From: Ephemerocybe angulata
Lineage: Eukaryota; Basidiomycota; Agaricomycetes; Agaricales; Psathyrellaceae
Assembly (NCBI GenBank): GCA_013368325.1
Contig: JAACJK010000117.1
Coordinates: forward strand, 393,475-457,474
Reading direction: 5' to 3'
DNA length: 64,000 nt
Within the stretch, counting starts at the first letter, position 1. Every line of letters begins with the position of its first letter. Both the position numbers and the translations under genes were made by a program. Below are positions 42,120 to 53,479 of this stretch, in pieces. The notes under the pieces are model-generated. The model did not search any database, was not told where the DNA came from, and saw nothing but the letters and a program-made list of their open reading frames with translations.

Positions 42120-42679
42120 ATGGGGCGACCGAAGCGCACCGTGGTTTACAAGAACCCGGACGACATGTGGGACTATGTCGGCGGACAAAAGCGACTCGCA
42201 AGTACGTCTTGGCCACTAATTCTGCTCTTACTTCACCTTAACGGTCACTGTAGTCCAATGGTCAGCTTGGCTTGCACATACAAGACCTAACCCACCGACA
42301 GTGGAGGTAAGTCCACTCGCCATAAATCCTGGTCAATCCTCGGCTCAGGGATTTCTAGGAACTGAAAGTAGACGCCGAGCGCCAAGTACGGGTGAAATAC
42401 AACGCTTCGTTGATTGAGGCCCGAGACAGGGAGGAGGGAGAGAGGCTGAAGCGTCTACGGGCTGAAAGGCACGCGGAATTGGTCGGAGCACCCTCAAGAG
42501 GAGAGTCGGATTCAGCGCCCTATCACGAAGTCCGCTCGACAGGCGAGCCGGAACCTGCGACTCAGTCTGCCGAACAGGATACTATACTTCCAACACCTAA
42601 TCCTTGGGACGCTGCAAAGAACGTCCCGGAAACGGAAGCATGGGCACCTGGGCGTCCGATCCGGAGACGGGGCGATTAG
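42120..42679 (+). CDS. Complex I assembly factor NDUFAF2 / NDUFA12-like protein
   Basis: Three exons (42120-42201, 42254-42306, 42359-42679) give 151 residues. The core QWSAWLAHTRPNPPTVEEL, followed by ERQVRVKYNA, is the signature of the NDUFA12/NDUFAF2 (B17.2 and B17.2-like) family. These are matrix-side mitochondrial proteins; one is a structural complex I subunit and its paralogue is a late assembly factor. The long hydrophilic C-terminal tail (charged, Pro-rich, ending PGRPIRRRGD) and the start with no obvious hydrophobic segment fit the NDUFAF2-type assembly factor better than the short structural subunit. The paralogue choice is inference. Confidence 0.72.
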
Positions 42680-43954
42680 CGGTGGGGAGGTGAGGCCCCC
42701 TCTTCAGACTTTGCCATCCATTCGTTTCGGGATCCAGCCGAGTTAGATCCTTTCTTCCCTTATAGCATCTACTGCCTCCCGATACTACGCTTCGGGGGCC
42801 CCTCAGTCACATCTATTAGTGGCGTTCCTTCAATTGGGTCTCGACGATCTCTCACTTTCGTGTTTTCCGCATGCCTAGATAATTGACGGCGCTCTAAAGC
42901 CCTGTACTCACTTCTACATAGGAACTTCACTTATCCATGGATATACGTGCGATGTATAACGCGTACGGCGTCCCCACGAATGTCGGACCAACCGTAGCTG
43001 CAATCAACCTCTCAGTTCCGATACCGACAATCTACAATCTGGTCACCTCTTCCGAGTCCCGCCTCCTCAGGCCCCAGCCCAACTTGGACCGATTCTCACC
43101 CTTTCTCGGACCCTCCTTCGGCGTTCAACGCGGTCTCATTGCCATTTGCTATTCGCCTATACGGCACGATGCAGGACCGTGGAAGAATATGGGCGCTTGA
43201 TGTGCTTTACGCCGTATCTCAGTCTGGCGCCCGAGTCTGGCCATTCCTCAGGTTCGCATGTTCTGTGTTCCTGGGCTCAAATGATGGCTGCTCAAGCACT
43301 ATCCCAGACTCGCGTAGGAACGCAGTCCTTTGATACCTTTTTGGGAGTCCGGAGGACTCTGCAACATCCCCGGAGCATCAACAGGATCTACCATACGCCT
43401 TTTCCCCCGTCCTTGCGCTGCATAACCAAGCGAAGCCTTCGGGAAAGGCGACCTGGCTATTTGTTGGAATGCGCTGACTCAGAAGCCTTGCTGCTGCTAC
43501 ATACCTAGCTGGGTTAGCATCTGAATCCCCTGCGATACCCAAGGCGTCCCCTTCCCGACACACCACAAGTGCTATCTCACTGCTCAGGCACTCAGATTCG
43601 ATGCCATGGCAAGCCTGTTGGTGCCCTTGTGTTGCCGCGTAAAGGCCACAGTAAGGAGGTGGGCGGAGTGGCTTGATTCAACGCCGAGCGACCCCTCACG
43701 CTGTCATCTCGCATCTCCTTTTTTTGGACCCCTTGAGCTCAGTCAGCTGCAGGGACTTAACCCAGGCTTGTGGCCCTGCCCACAACAACCTCGAAAAGTT
43801 ATGGAAGGATTTCTGACCCTTTCTGCCGTCGGAAATTTGACTTTTGATTGTGCTTCCGGGGGCAGAAGTTATCGTCGATGAGTTCGGCGTCGAATGGGTT
43901 CAAGTCCCTGACGTTGAGGAAGAACCCACCTCTGAGTCTGAAACTGTCGAGAGG
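42680..43954. other. Intergenic or decayed coding DNA before the tyrosinase
   Basis: No complete gene. An acidic open frame (43865-43995; EFGVEWVQVPDVEEE..) ends in TGA within the tyrosinase 5' exon. It is in a different frame from the tyrosinase, so it may be a remnant of the lost N terminus or of a neighbouring gene. Confidence 0.35.
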
Positions 43955-45067
43955 AGGACTCAGTCTCAATCAACCCAAGAAGTGCAGGCAGCTTGAGGTC
44001 CGCAAAGAATGGCACGTTCGTCTCGATCTCATGTCGATCCATCTCTTATACTGCCATACTTTTAGGCGTGATCTGAGCGCTGCCAACAAGAGAAGCTACA
44101 TCGGTGCCGTCAAGTGCCTCCAAAGCAGCCGCGCCTTCAACAGAACTCTTCCTGCGAAGTTCACTCGGTTCGATGAGTTCGTCAAGCTGCACATGGACGT
44201 TGCGGACGGCATTCATGATCATGGAGTGGTATATATCCTCGTCTCGACATTCAACCGACACCTTGAAACTGACATGGGTGTATCCGCAGGCCCAGTTCCT
44301 ACCCTGGCATCGTCATTTTGGCTACCTCTATCACCAGGCGCTTAACTCACACATTTCTATCTCAACACTCATTAAAGCTATCCTTTAAGGATGAGATACT
44401 CTCCTCTCTTCGATCCCGCTACCGGTTTTGGTGGTAATGTTGCCGCCAATACTTACTCGTCCCTTACTGACAATGATGGCTTGGCCCATCCTCTCGCATT
44501 GCCAGCATATGAAGCTGGGGGATGCATTGGAGATGGTCCCTTCAAGGGCGCTGCTGTCCACGTTGGACCGAATGTCCGCTATACCGACCACTGCACCGTT
44601 AGGAACTTCCTCATCACCGAAGACCTTCGCCCTATCTTTACCCAGGCCAATTTCAACAATATCCTTAGCCAGACGAACTACGACAACCTGTGGAATTCGA
44701 TGGATGGTTTCCCCTTCAAGACTGCTCCTGCCCTGCACGATTCTGGACATGGCTTCATGGGCGGCGACATGGCCAGCTACTATACCTCAACCAATGGTAC
44801 ATACCTTGTTATCTCCCTTTTCCTGGACCATTGCTGACTGTGCATCACAGACCCCGTCTTCTACCTCCACCACGCTGGCGTCGATCGTATCTGGTGGCAG
44901 TGGCAAGCTGCCAATCTCAACACGAGGTTGAACCAGATTCAAGGCAAAACCAGCCCGTACCCTCCCTACGGATCCATTACGCCCAACTTCCAGCTCCCCT
45001 TCCAGCCATTCGCACCTAACGTTGTCGGTATGGATATCAGAAACGAGCCGTACTGTTACACCTATTA
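43955..45067 (+). pseudogene. Truncated short-type tyrosinase
   Basis: The CuA block is present: RFDEFVKLH (His1), DGIHDHG (His2), AQFLPWHRHFGYLYHQAL (His3). CuB is also present: APALHDSGHGFMGGDM and DPVFYLHHAGVDRIWWQWQ, ending RNEPYCYTY. This is the layout of short secreted fungal tyrosinases/catechol oxidases (oxidation of phenols). Between HQAL and the next block MRYSPLFDPATGFGGN the family-typical PYWDW segment is absent. Instead the exon runs directly, with no GT donor, into what looks like the 3' half of an intron ending TTTAAG at 44389. No signal peptide is found. The upstream junction RKEW/RDLSAANK needs a GC..AG intron (about 44011-44064). I infer an internal deletion; all six copper ligands survive. 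Confidence 0.7.
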
Positions 45068-46074
45068 AACACGCCCTCTAGTATCTAATCTACTCCCTCT
45101 CTTTCGAGCTTAACCAGCCTCCTTTCAAATCAACGTTCTTCTAATTCTTCCCCTCCTTTGTTCTTGTCTACGTTTTGTACGGATGGAAGCAATATTACAA
45201 ACGTATCCATGGTGCAACAATCTCAATCCCCGTGTCGTTCTTCGTCTTCAAGAGTCTATTGCTGGGCCGGAGTGCACAGCATGTCTCGCTCGATCCATTG
45301 CCTTCCGAGAGGTGGAGATAAACCGACTTCTGGACTTATGACAGCCACATCCTTGGCCAATGGCCACGTCGCCACAGCCTCACAGTGGGGTTTGGTATTT
45401 CGGGATGTGGGCTTCTGGGTGCTGTGGATTAAACCCCTGGAAAGCCCAGGGGTTCACGACAATGGAACCAATACAGTGTGCTGTGTAGGTCGTGTCCTTC
45501 CTAAGTGCGCTTGGGCGATTTTATTCCACAACTGTATGAAGTACGGTGTGAAAACTTGGCGGTCCAGCGGAAACACGAGGCGTGGCTCACCAATATCAGA
45601 TAACCGACAAACCGGATGATGGTCCACACGCACCTAACCGGGAAGGATGATGGTCATCCTCACCGGCGAGGATGATTATGTAAGATGTAAAAAGTGATGC
45701 CTGCACCCTTTTTGGCTATGCCCGCTCAATAGGCCATACCTTGGCCTTTGCCCTTTCTGCTATATCCTGTCGCAGGTGGGCCAATGCTTGGCTCAATCGC
45801 GTACCATACTGTCAAATGGTCTGTAGGTGTATCCCACTGGGTCCTTTCCGTCTAGAATCCCATCCCAGCAGTACTTCACGATGAGATGAGTGCGCTCCCA
45901 TCCATCCCTCAGCAAAGCTTCCGGTGACCGTGGACACCTCGAATACTTCCTTAAACACTCATCCAAAGTTCGGTGCATCTGTAGACATAGCTGCATGTGT
46001 AGACATGGCATGCTGGATTGAGCTCCCGGTTATCCAGGTGATACGGTCCACGATACGGACCACCTCCGCAGTGT
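45068..46074. other. Intergenic between tyrosinase and minisatellite
   Basis: No supportable gene. The 153-codon frame at 45158-45619 has no recognisable domain. The last part leads into the 158-bp array. Confidence 0.35.
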
Positions 46075-46962
46075 TTCTACAAGCAACGGCGCTAAGGGCG
46101 CCGTCTATCGGGCCTGCGATGTCTCTACAACCAACGGAAGGCGCGTCCTCGATCCTCCCATCACCGATGTTTCTGCCGACATTGGACGCTCATTATCCGG
46201 GCTGCATTCCCTCCATAAGCGCGCGACACCCTTACGCTGCTTCAGTAGATATAGGGCGCCGTCTATCGAGCCTGCGATGTCTCTACAACCAATGGTCGGT
46301 GCGTTCTCCATCCTCGCTTCAGCAATGCATCTGCTGACATTGGGCGGCGGTTTCGCTGCTGCATTTCCTCCACAACCACGCGAAGCCCCGATGTTTCCAC
46401 AACCAACGGAGGGTGCGTTCTGGATCCTCCTATCAGCAATGTTTCTGCCAACATTGGACGCGCATTACCCGGGCTGCATTCCCTCCATAAGCGCGCGACG
46501 CCTTTACAGCGCTTCAGTAGACATAGGGCGCCGTCTATCGGTCCTGCGATGTCTCTACAACCAACGGAAGGTGCGTTCTCGATCCTCCTATCACCGATGC
46601 TTCTCCTGACAATGGACGCTCATTTTCTGGGCTGCATTCCCTCCATAAGCGCGCGACGCATTTACAGCGCTTCAGTAGACATAGGGCGCCGTCTATCGGG
46701 CCTGCGATGTCTCTACAACCAACGGAAGGTGCGTTCTCGATTCTCCCATCACCGATGCCTCTCCTGACAATGGACGCTCATTTTCCGGGCTGCATTCCCT
46801 CCATAAGCGCGTGACGCCCTTACACTGCTTCAGTAGACATAGGGCGGCATCTATCGGGCCTGCGATGTCTCTACAACCAACGGAGGGTGCGTTCTCCATC
46901 CTCCCATCGCCGATGCTTCTGCTGACATTGGACACTCCAGTTTTTCATTTGTGTCTCCTCCA
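46075..46962. repeat. 158-bp tandem minisatellite (array A)
   Basis: About 5.5 direct copies. The segment GTCTCTACAACCAACGG (or a variant) starts at 46121, 46279, 46392, 46551, 46709 and 46867. Spacing is 158 bp except for one shortened unit. Each unit also contains CTTCAGTAGACATAGGGCG and CCCTCCATAAGCGCGCGA. A single diverged copy recurs at 47407-47495 after about 440 bp of unrelated DNA. Open frames across the array (both strands) are repeat translations rather than genes. Confidence 0.92.
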
Positions 46963-47660
46963 CAACATCGAATCCAACCAACTTTTTAAGAAAGCGCTGC
47001 CGGAGGTGGCAGCTCGCGAGATGGTTAGGTTTTCGACCCTGAGACCTATCAAGCGTCGGAGTCCTTGATATCGGCTGGGATGCAGGTCAACCGATGGACG
47101 TTGACACCACTTAGATGCAACCCCCGCTAATCGAGTTTCGCGGTTCTCCACCAATGGTACGGTGTCTTATCTGTGCGAGACCGTGGTAGTTTCCCTCATA
47201 GTTTAACAAGCCCATCCGTGACGGCAAATGGAATGTTGTTGGGAAGAAGCTCTGCAGGACGACCGAAGGATGCCATTGGGGCGTGATCAATCTTGCACCA
47301 ACGAAGTTACACTCACAGCAAATCCAACAACATTGCATGGCCTTCCAAAAGTGTGCAACTGACCTAGGTAGGTAGCCATCGGGCTCCGTCGATTCTCAGC
47401 GCGAAGCCGATGTCTCTACAACCAACGGAGGGTGCGTCCTCAATCCTCCCATCAGCAATGCTTCTGCTGACATTGGACACTCCAGTTTCTCATTTGTACC
47501 TCCTCCCCAATCGAACATCAGCCCTTCTATGCCTCTGGAGACATAGGTCCCTGAGTATTGAGCTTGCGTTCGTTCACCTCCGTGGATCGTCAGATCACTG
47601 CTTCTGTAAACATAACTACTGGCCTCACAAATTGATAGGGCAGTTAAGCCACCATAAATG

Positions 47661-50600
47661 CTAGTCTATTTTCAAGATCTTCAGCCTATTCCATACAGAA
47701 AGGAAGACCTTTGTATATATAATAGCCCTCTTCTGTCCCATATAGCTGACCGATTTTCGAATCCTCCTAAGTGCTCCATTGCCGCATTCGGCCGCGCTCG
47801 AATTGATGTATTCGAGCTTGGTGTCCACATTCATATACTCGGATAGGAATGCTGCAGGGCTACATTTGCTGTGACCTGTGGCATGAAAGATGTCAATGGC
47901 AAAGAGGGTATTTGCAAAAAACATAGGCTCGCGCAGCAAGCAGTAGGGACCCAAGGCGCATGCAAAGTCGTAGATGACGATTTTGGGAGCTGTCGGCCAT
48001 CGAGTCACCATTGCTGAGAAGACATCGTCACGACCTTCGGCTTTGGGGATACAATGGAACCCGTAACAAATGCTGTGCGAACACCAGCATACCATGATAC
48101 CCCCAGTTAATCGTCGTTCTCCATATTGAGAGTAATACTTCCCGCATCGATCCCCACGTTGCTGGCCTGATGCCTGTTCTTCTTGGTTCTCTTTCAGTGA
48201 CGGATAAAGCGGGCGATGCCGTATTATGGGCATGCTATAAAAGCAACCAGTCTGTCGAAATTTAGTCAGTTAGAGGTGAATGGGGGCGAGGGCAAAAGAG
48301 GATGTACCGTTATCCAATCCAGATGATCATTCGGGAGGATATGTATGTTGGGCGGTGGCAGCGGCGGTTCAACGATCAGTGCTTTGAGAGTAGCACGCGC
48401 CTTCTTTTCAATCCAGGTCATCACTCCCAAGAGATCAGCAAGATCTACGTCGCTGTGATTTATAACCTTGTTCAGGGAAGGTATGGGCCTCAGCTTATAG
48501 GCCACGTTAACGTCTGGCTTCGCCACAAACTCCCTAAGCTTGAGCAGTGCCGTGTAGTTGACGAGTTGTAGCACAGATTCCTCGGCGGCGATCTATGTTG
48601 TCGTAAGCAGGGTCCACATGACCAGAGAATGGGCGTACCTGTCGGAACAAGTTCTTTATGACGGCAGGAGGTTTGTGCCCTGACCAAAAGGCTGCACGGC
48701 CGTAATGCATCGTATATAGCTGCGCTAAGGCGGGACATTCCTTTCTCATGTCTTCAGTCACCGAGTCCACCTTCTCCAAGTAGTCTTCCACTAACAAAGC
48801 CTGTCGACGTCGGAGGTTCTCATTTGGATTGGTGGCGGGAAGTGGTGTCGGTCCTGCGTCTTCGAGAGTGCCTTCTGTTGCACCAGTTGCTTCAGTAGAG
48901 ACCGCCACAGTTGATAGCGAGATCGCCGCGGAGTTAGCCTGCGGTTTCATGGGAGATAGCGAAGGGGTGGATGTCTCGGGGATGGCCTGTGCCCGCTTCG
49001 ACGGAGTGTCGGGGTTTGACGCAGTACCACCCTTCTTCGCCTTGGGTTTGGCTCGCGATTTCTTCGAAGGAGATTTTGCGCCATCAACACCGCCTTCTTC
49101 TTCCCCATCCTCGATGCGGTCGGGATGCGTGGGCCGCTCCATCGTGGCTCGGAAACGCCGTCGTAATGTCGCCAGGGGCAAGAGTTGCTGCTTTGGTTTG
49201 TACTTTACGTTAGGGCGCCGAACGGAATCTGGCATCGTAAACGTTGGTGGGCGAAGTGAACCACTGAGATGCTTCCGGCCAAAGGCTAAGGTGATTCCAT
49301 CCCAGATGACCGTCTCGGGTGATGGTCCGCAGACCGTACAGGACATGTCGTTGTCGAACTTCTGGAGGGAGACGTATGCGAACCATACGGCGCGAAAGAG
49401 GTCGTCGCCCATGAACTCTTTTCCAGAAAGGAGATAGCGTCTTGACAATTGCGTATACCAGGCGGTAAAGGGCGTCTCTGAGGAGGTAAAGCAGCTGGTG
49501 TATTCGTCAAGTAGCTCGTGGGAGACAAGGGCAGAATTGTTGAAATTGAATATGCCATGTGCGCGCAGATCAGGGCCGATTCGCTTTCGCCGGACGGAAG
49601 GACAAACGGGGCAGACTTGAACCTCAATCTCGACGTCATGAACCGTTAGCAGGGTGTACAACTTGCAACGCTTCGTTTTTTTCAGCCCATCCCTATTGAA
49701 GAAGGTCCGCGTTGTTCCACAGTTGCAGGAGGAATCGGCTTGAAGAGGGAATGGGCCATCTGGGGGTGTCCGGGCAGGAGGGGGATCGGAATAGAGCTTG
49801 GGGTCGGACGGGATTCGCGCCCAGAACGGTGGATGTATTGGCAGATAGGATACTGTGGTACCGGGTCCGCGAGCTGAGGATAGATCAGCGTCATCCCACA
49901 AGATAGTTCAGATCACAGGAACTGACCAAGTTCGCCTATAGAGAGTGAGTCGAGGCTTGAGTCTACAAAGTCCTCCAAATCTTCGATTTCATCTTCTGGG
50001 ACGTCTGGGTACCGCTCTCTGGCCTTGTTTATATGATAGCATGATAGAAGTCCCGTGTCCTTGGAGCATTTCCAGGTCGATTCCGAACGGGAAAGGATAT
50101 TACTGACGATCGCTCGGCCTTTGAGCTCGGAGGACGACATCGACTGAACGGAGTACAAGCTTTCCAAACGATGGCGTCCTAGGATGCGGCGGGAGAAGAG
50201 CGTCGCTGCCGGGGGTGATGAGTCCATCGTTACAATGCTATTTCATTACTGAAGAGGTAAGTTAAGTAGCTTACCTGTCCTATCCTTATCACCTGCAACA
50301 TCCCTGTCCTCGGTTCCTTCGGCATTCTTCTCGAGAATGATACTCTCGACCTCATAGTCCTGAAAGTACCGCCTGTGCACACAGAGGTTGCGGTTAAGAG
50401 CTTTAGGGCAGGTGCACCCGGTGTCGAGCTGTCCTACATCGGAGGTTTGGAATCGCATATGATACCACGCATCCTTAGGTGGAGTCAATGTCAAGTATTA
50501 AAGCAAACTAAATCAGATACGACACTTACCGTGGTCTGCCTCTTGTTAGAATCCCATCCCTGAACAACGAATAGAGAGGTATGAAGGTGGCTATACCCCG

Positions 50601-51045
50601 CGACATGTGAGGTTACGGCGTCAACATAGTCTTCGAAGTCGTCGTCTTCGCCGATCCACCCAAGGTCTGGATCAATTACTTCCGAGCCGACCCAAGAGCC
50701 GAAATCACCGTCGTCCGGCGCTTGGTCGGGCACAACGTCCGATATTGTCCCACCGTCCTCGATGCCACTGGCGCCCGTAGCTTGACTTGACGGCACCTCT
50801 TGTGTCCAAGCACCCTCATCATCCTCTTTGAAAGCCCCAGCGGTCTGCGATGATTGAGCAAGAACCTTCTTTACAACGCGCTTTCTAGGGCTCTTTGCCT
50901 CTTCGAAAATTCGCTGAGGTTTCGTTGGGGATGTCCAGTAAGAAGTTTCCGCCACGGCCTCCAGGAGCTCACTAGGGAACGAATGCTGAGCCTCATCGTC
51001 AAGGTCATCTTCATCTTTACGCCTTCGTTTCTTTCTCGTGGCCAT
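47661..51045 (-). CDS. KDZ-superfamily transposase with SWIM and CxC5/6-type cysteine clusters
   Basis: Six exons (50530-51045, 50275-50473, 49927-50205, 48639-49873, 48308-48592, 47661-48251) give 1,034 residues without a break. A basic NLS-like N terminus (MATRKKRRRKDEDD) and acidic region come first. A SWIM-type zinc finger (GCTCPKALNRNLCVH), a CxC5/6-like cluster (CNCGTT.. CPVCPSVRRKRIGPDL) and a Lys-rich disordered segment follow. The C-terminal catalytic part has DDE candidates: Asp in VIYDFACALGPY, Asp in FAIDIFHATGHSKCSP and Glu in NSSAAECGNG. KDZ (Kyakuja-Dileera-Zisupton) elements are cut-and-paste transposons expanded in Agaricomycetes. Exon 3 was set at 50205 because an acceptor at 50238 would put a TAA in frame. 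I could not define terminal inverted repeats. Confidence 0.85.
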
Positions 51046-51527
51046 ATTGGTGAGCTAGAAAGCAATGCCTTGGGGTGGGGGTAAAAGTGTCGTGTGGTTT
51101 ATGAGCCTTGTTTCCGATTCAGCGCTCAGCACCCATCGATCCAAATACATATTTGGGGCCTTAATCCGCTCCCATGCGAGGCACATGGGTCACCGGCTGG
51201 CTTAGGCAAGTTATTTGCAATTCGGCACCCATCGTCTCCAAGTGGGGGTCTTAATCCAGTCTCATCAAGGCGCATGGGCTCACCGTCGTGCTTTGGTCGT
51301 GCTTAGCGCGTCATTTCCAATTCAGCACCCGGCGCGGGCCTCAATCCAATCTTATCAAGGCGCATGGGCTCACATGGGCTCACATGGGGAACGATGATAC
51401 AAGGGAGAAGGCAGGAGTCATGTGGGATCGTTCCAGGGTCGTCTCATGGGCACCCGCTGTTTTCGCTCGAACCCCATCCCTCTCCATATAGCCTGGCACC
51501 GTTAGCCAACGACAACTCAACATCATC
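51046..51527. promoter_or_regulatory. Divergent promoter with ~100-bp tandem repeats
   Basis: This segment separates the KDZ gene (-) and the coiled-coil gene (+). It contains three direct ~96-100-bp units (51120-51390), marked by GCACCC at 51129, 51225 and 51325 and by CAAGGCGCATGGGCTCAC-like ends. A further local triplication of GGGCTCACAT is present. The repeats sit between two start codons, so they are candidates for shared regulatory or transposase-binding sites. Confidence 0.6.
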
Positions 51528-53259
51528 ATGGCTCCTTCCAAACGTCGACAACCAACCAAAGAGCCGAAGCCCGCCAAAAAGCTTCACTGCCGTCGATGTG
51601 ATGGTAGCCCACTCCTGACTGAGTGTGCTCACAGCCGCAAGGCTCAAGCAGGTGTACGTTTTGCATTCGCGTACGGGATATCTCTCTAAAGGCTATCAAT
51701 AGCCTCCCCCCGCTGGTCAGAACCCAGTCATCGATCCAACACTCGCTGTCCAACAAGGTCCAGCACTCGCAGCTCAACAAGGTGCGCCCCGTGCACATTA
51801 AATATCTCATCATCAATTTATACCTTCCCTCGTAGTGCCGATGTACCCTCAATTTCAATTTGGACAAAGTAAGTTAGAATTAGGTTGTTCTCGTTGTCCT
51901 TTGCTGATCCATCAAACCTCTCTCAGTGAACCCGTACGCCTTCAACTTCAACCCACCCTCAGCAACTCCTGCTGGAGTTCAGAGCTACCCCCCTGGAACT
52001 CCAAGTGCTCCGGTGTATCAGTTCCCTCCCGGGTGTAAGTTGCTCTTCCTTCGCGAATCGCGGACGGCGTGCACATTCTAACATCCCAATCAGATACCCC
52101 AATGTCGCACCCCTGGCTCTTCAACCCCGCCTCCTATGGGCTTGCGGGACCCGCGCCTCCGTCTGCTACTGCACCGCCTGCCGGAACTGACCAGTCTCCT
52201 TCAACCGTCGGTGGTGCGCCTCTGACGGCCCAGAGTAACGCCTACAACGTCGATCTCTCCCTTCTGGACGACGATATTCCAGCCCCCGTCCCTGCGACAC
52301 AGGATATTACAGCCCCCGTCCCTGCGACACAGGCTGGGCTCATGCCCTCCGCATGTGCTGTGCCAGAGCCCGCCGGCGCAGTCCCACTCCCGGATGGCGA
52401 ACTTGAAACCTCTGATGTAACATCACAGCCCGCACCCTCTGTAACGACTAGTCCCACGCCTCTCGTTGACGACCATGTGGACTCTGTGTCCCAGCATGGG
52501 CAAAAGCGCCCCCGCGAGGATTCGATGAACAGTTCCCCCGCACCCGCCTCCAAGAAACGGGCCTATGCATCCGGTGCGAAGCCAATCTTCGACTGGATTG
52601 AGGGAGTGGGTCGCGGTGCCCGGAACTGGCGTGCGTCCCCTTCTTTTTTTCTGTCGATCGTGCTGACCTGTTTCATCCCTGTCTTTAGGTTTGGCCCGTA
52701 AGCGCCCATTGCTCCCGGAAATTGTGGATAACGCCCGCGCGACGAAGTGTTATTCCGGTTGGGTCCATGACCTCATGTCCCGCGTTCGTACCGTTCCTAT
52801 CATTGCACCCCTAATTTCATGAGCTAATAAGGAACCTAGTGCGAGAGCATCTCCATTCGATCAGGTTGCTGGATGTATGTTGCCGTGCAGCATCCATCTG
52901 CTCGGACTCCCTTCACGCATTATTCGTCCCCAAAGCTCCGTGCTGAAGCTCCGGCTGCGCTCGCGTCCTTTCATAAGGATGTTAGCATGACAATGACCAG
53001 TCTAGTCCGCGCTGACCGTAAGGCCAAGGTTGAATCTATCGTTGAGGCGTTGAGAAACAAGGCTCGAGCGGAGGCCGCTGAAGCCAAGACAGCTGCCACG
53101 GAGCAAAAGCTGGCACTGGCGAACGAGAGGTTGGAGGAGCTGGAAAGAAGGCTGGAATCGTTGACTGTCATCACGGAGGAGAACGAACTGTACCCGCCCG
53201 AGGACGAGCCGGAGGAGGATGACGAAGAGGAGTTCTCTGAAACTGAAGAACCCCTGTAG
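51528..53259 (+). CDS. Unknown coiled-coil protein paired with the KDZ gene
   Basis: Multi-exon gene, partly resolved. The start MAPSKRRQPTKEPKPAKK is followed by a small Cys/His cluster (LHCRRCDGSPLLTECAH). Then come Pro/Gln/Tyr-rich exons (YPQFQFGQ, MNPYAFNFNPP), a Ser/Pro-rich exon at about 52091-52629 with an internal 7-residue repeat (PAPVPATQDI) and a KKRAY nuclear signal. Short exons lead to a last one with a long coiled coil (ADRKAKVESIVEALRNKA.. NERLEELERRLESL) and an acidic tail to TAG at 53259. I do not recognise the family. Divergent pairing with a transposase, the nuclear signal and the possible zinc cluster suggest a DNA-binding accessory factor, which is inference. Exons in 52629-52900 are uncertain. 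Confidence 0.6.
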
Positions 53260-53479
53260 CCACCCTCCATTACCTCAATACCTTTTTCCTGTCACCATCG
53301 AAATGATATCTTTTATCCTTTGCCCTTCATTCGATATTTGAGTTACTGTCTATAATCACATAAGTATCGTATTGATAAAGTCACGCTCGACGTCAGTTAA
53401 TACCTTCCTGGTAGCTCAGAACGGAGTTCACAGAAAGAGAAGGAGTATAACATCCCTTGGATGTCAACTTGCATGCCAT
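53260..53479. terminator. Convergent 3' region
   Basis: 220 bp between the stop codons of two convergent genes. It is relatively AT-rich with no frame or repeat, and so presumably holds both polyadenylation regions. Confidence 0.4.

Noticed and set aside
46075..46962. Several 60-137-codon frames in array A
   Set aside because: Periodic translations of the 158-bp unit in different frames and strands; no start, splice or composition support.
48829..49437. 202-codon plus-strand frame
   Set aside because: Antisense shadow of the KDZ transposase exon 4, which has clear domains and matched splicing.
50205..50238. KDZ exon 3 starting at the nearer acceptor (50238)
   Set aside because: It places TAA in frame two codons later; the next acceptor (before 50205) restores phase and continuity.
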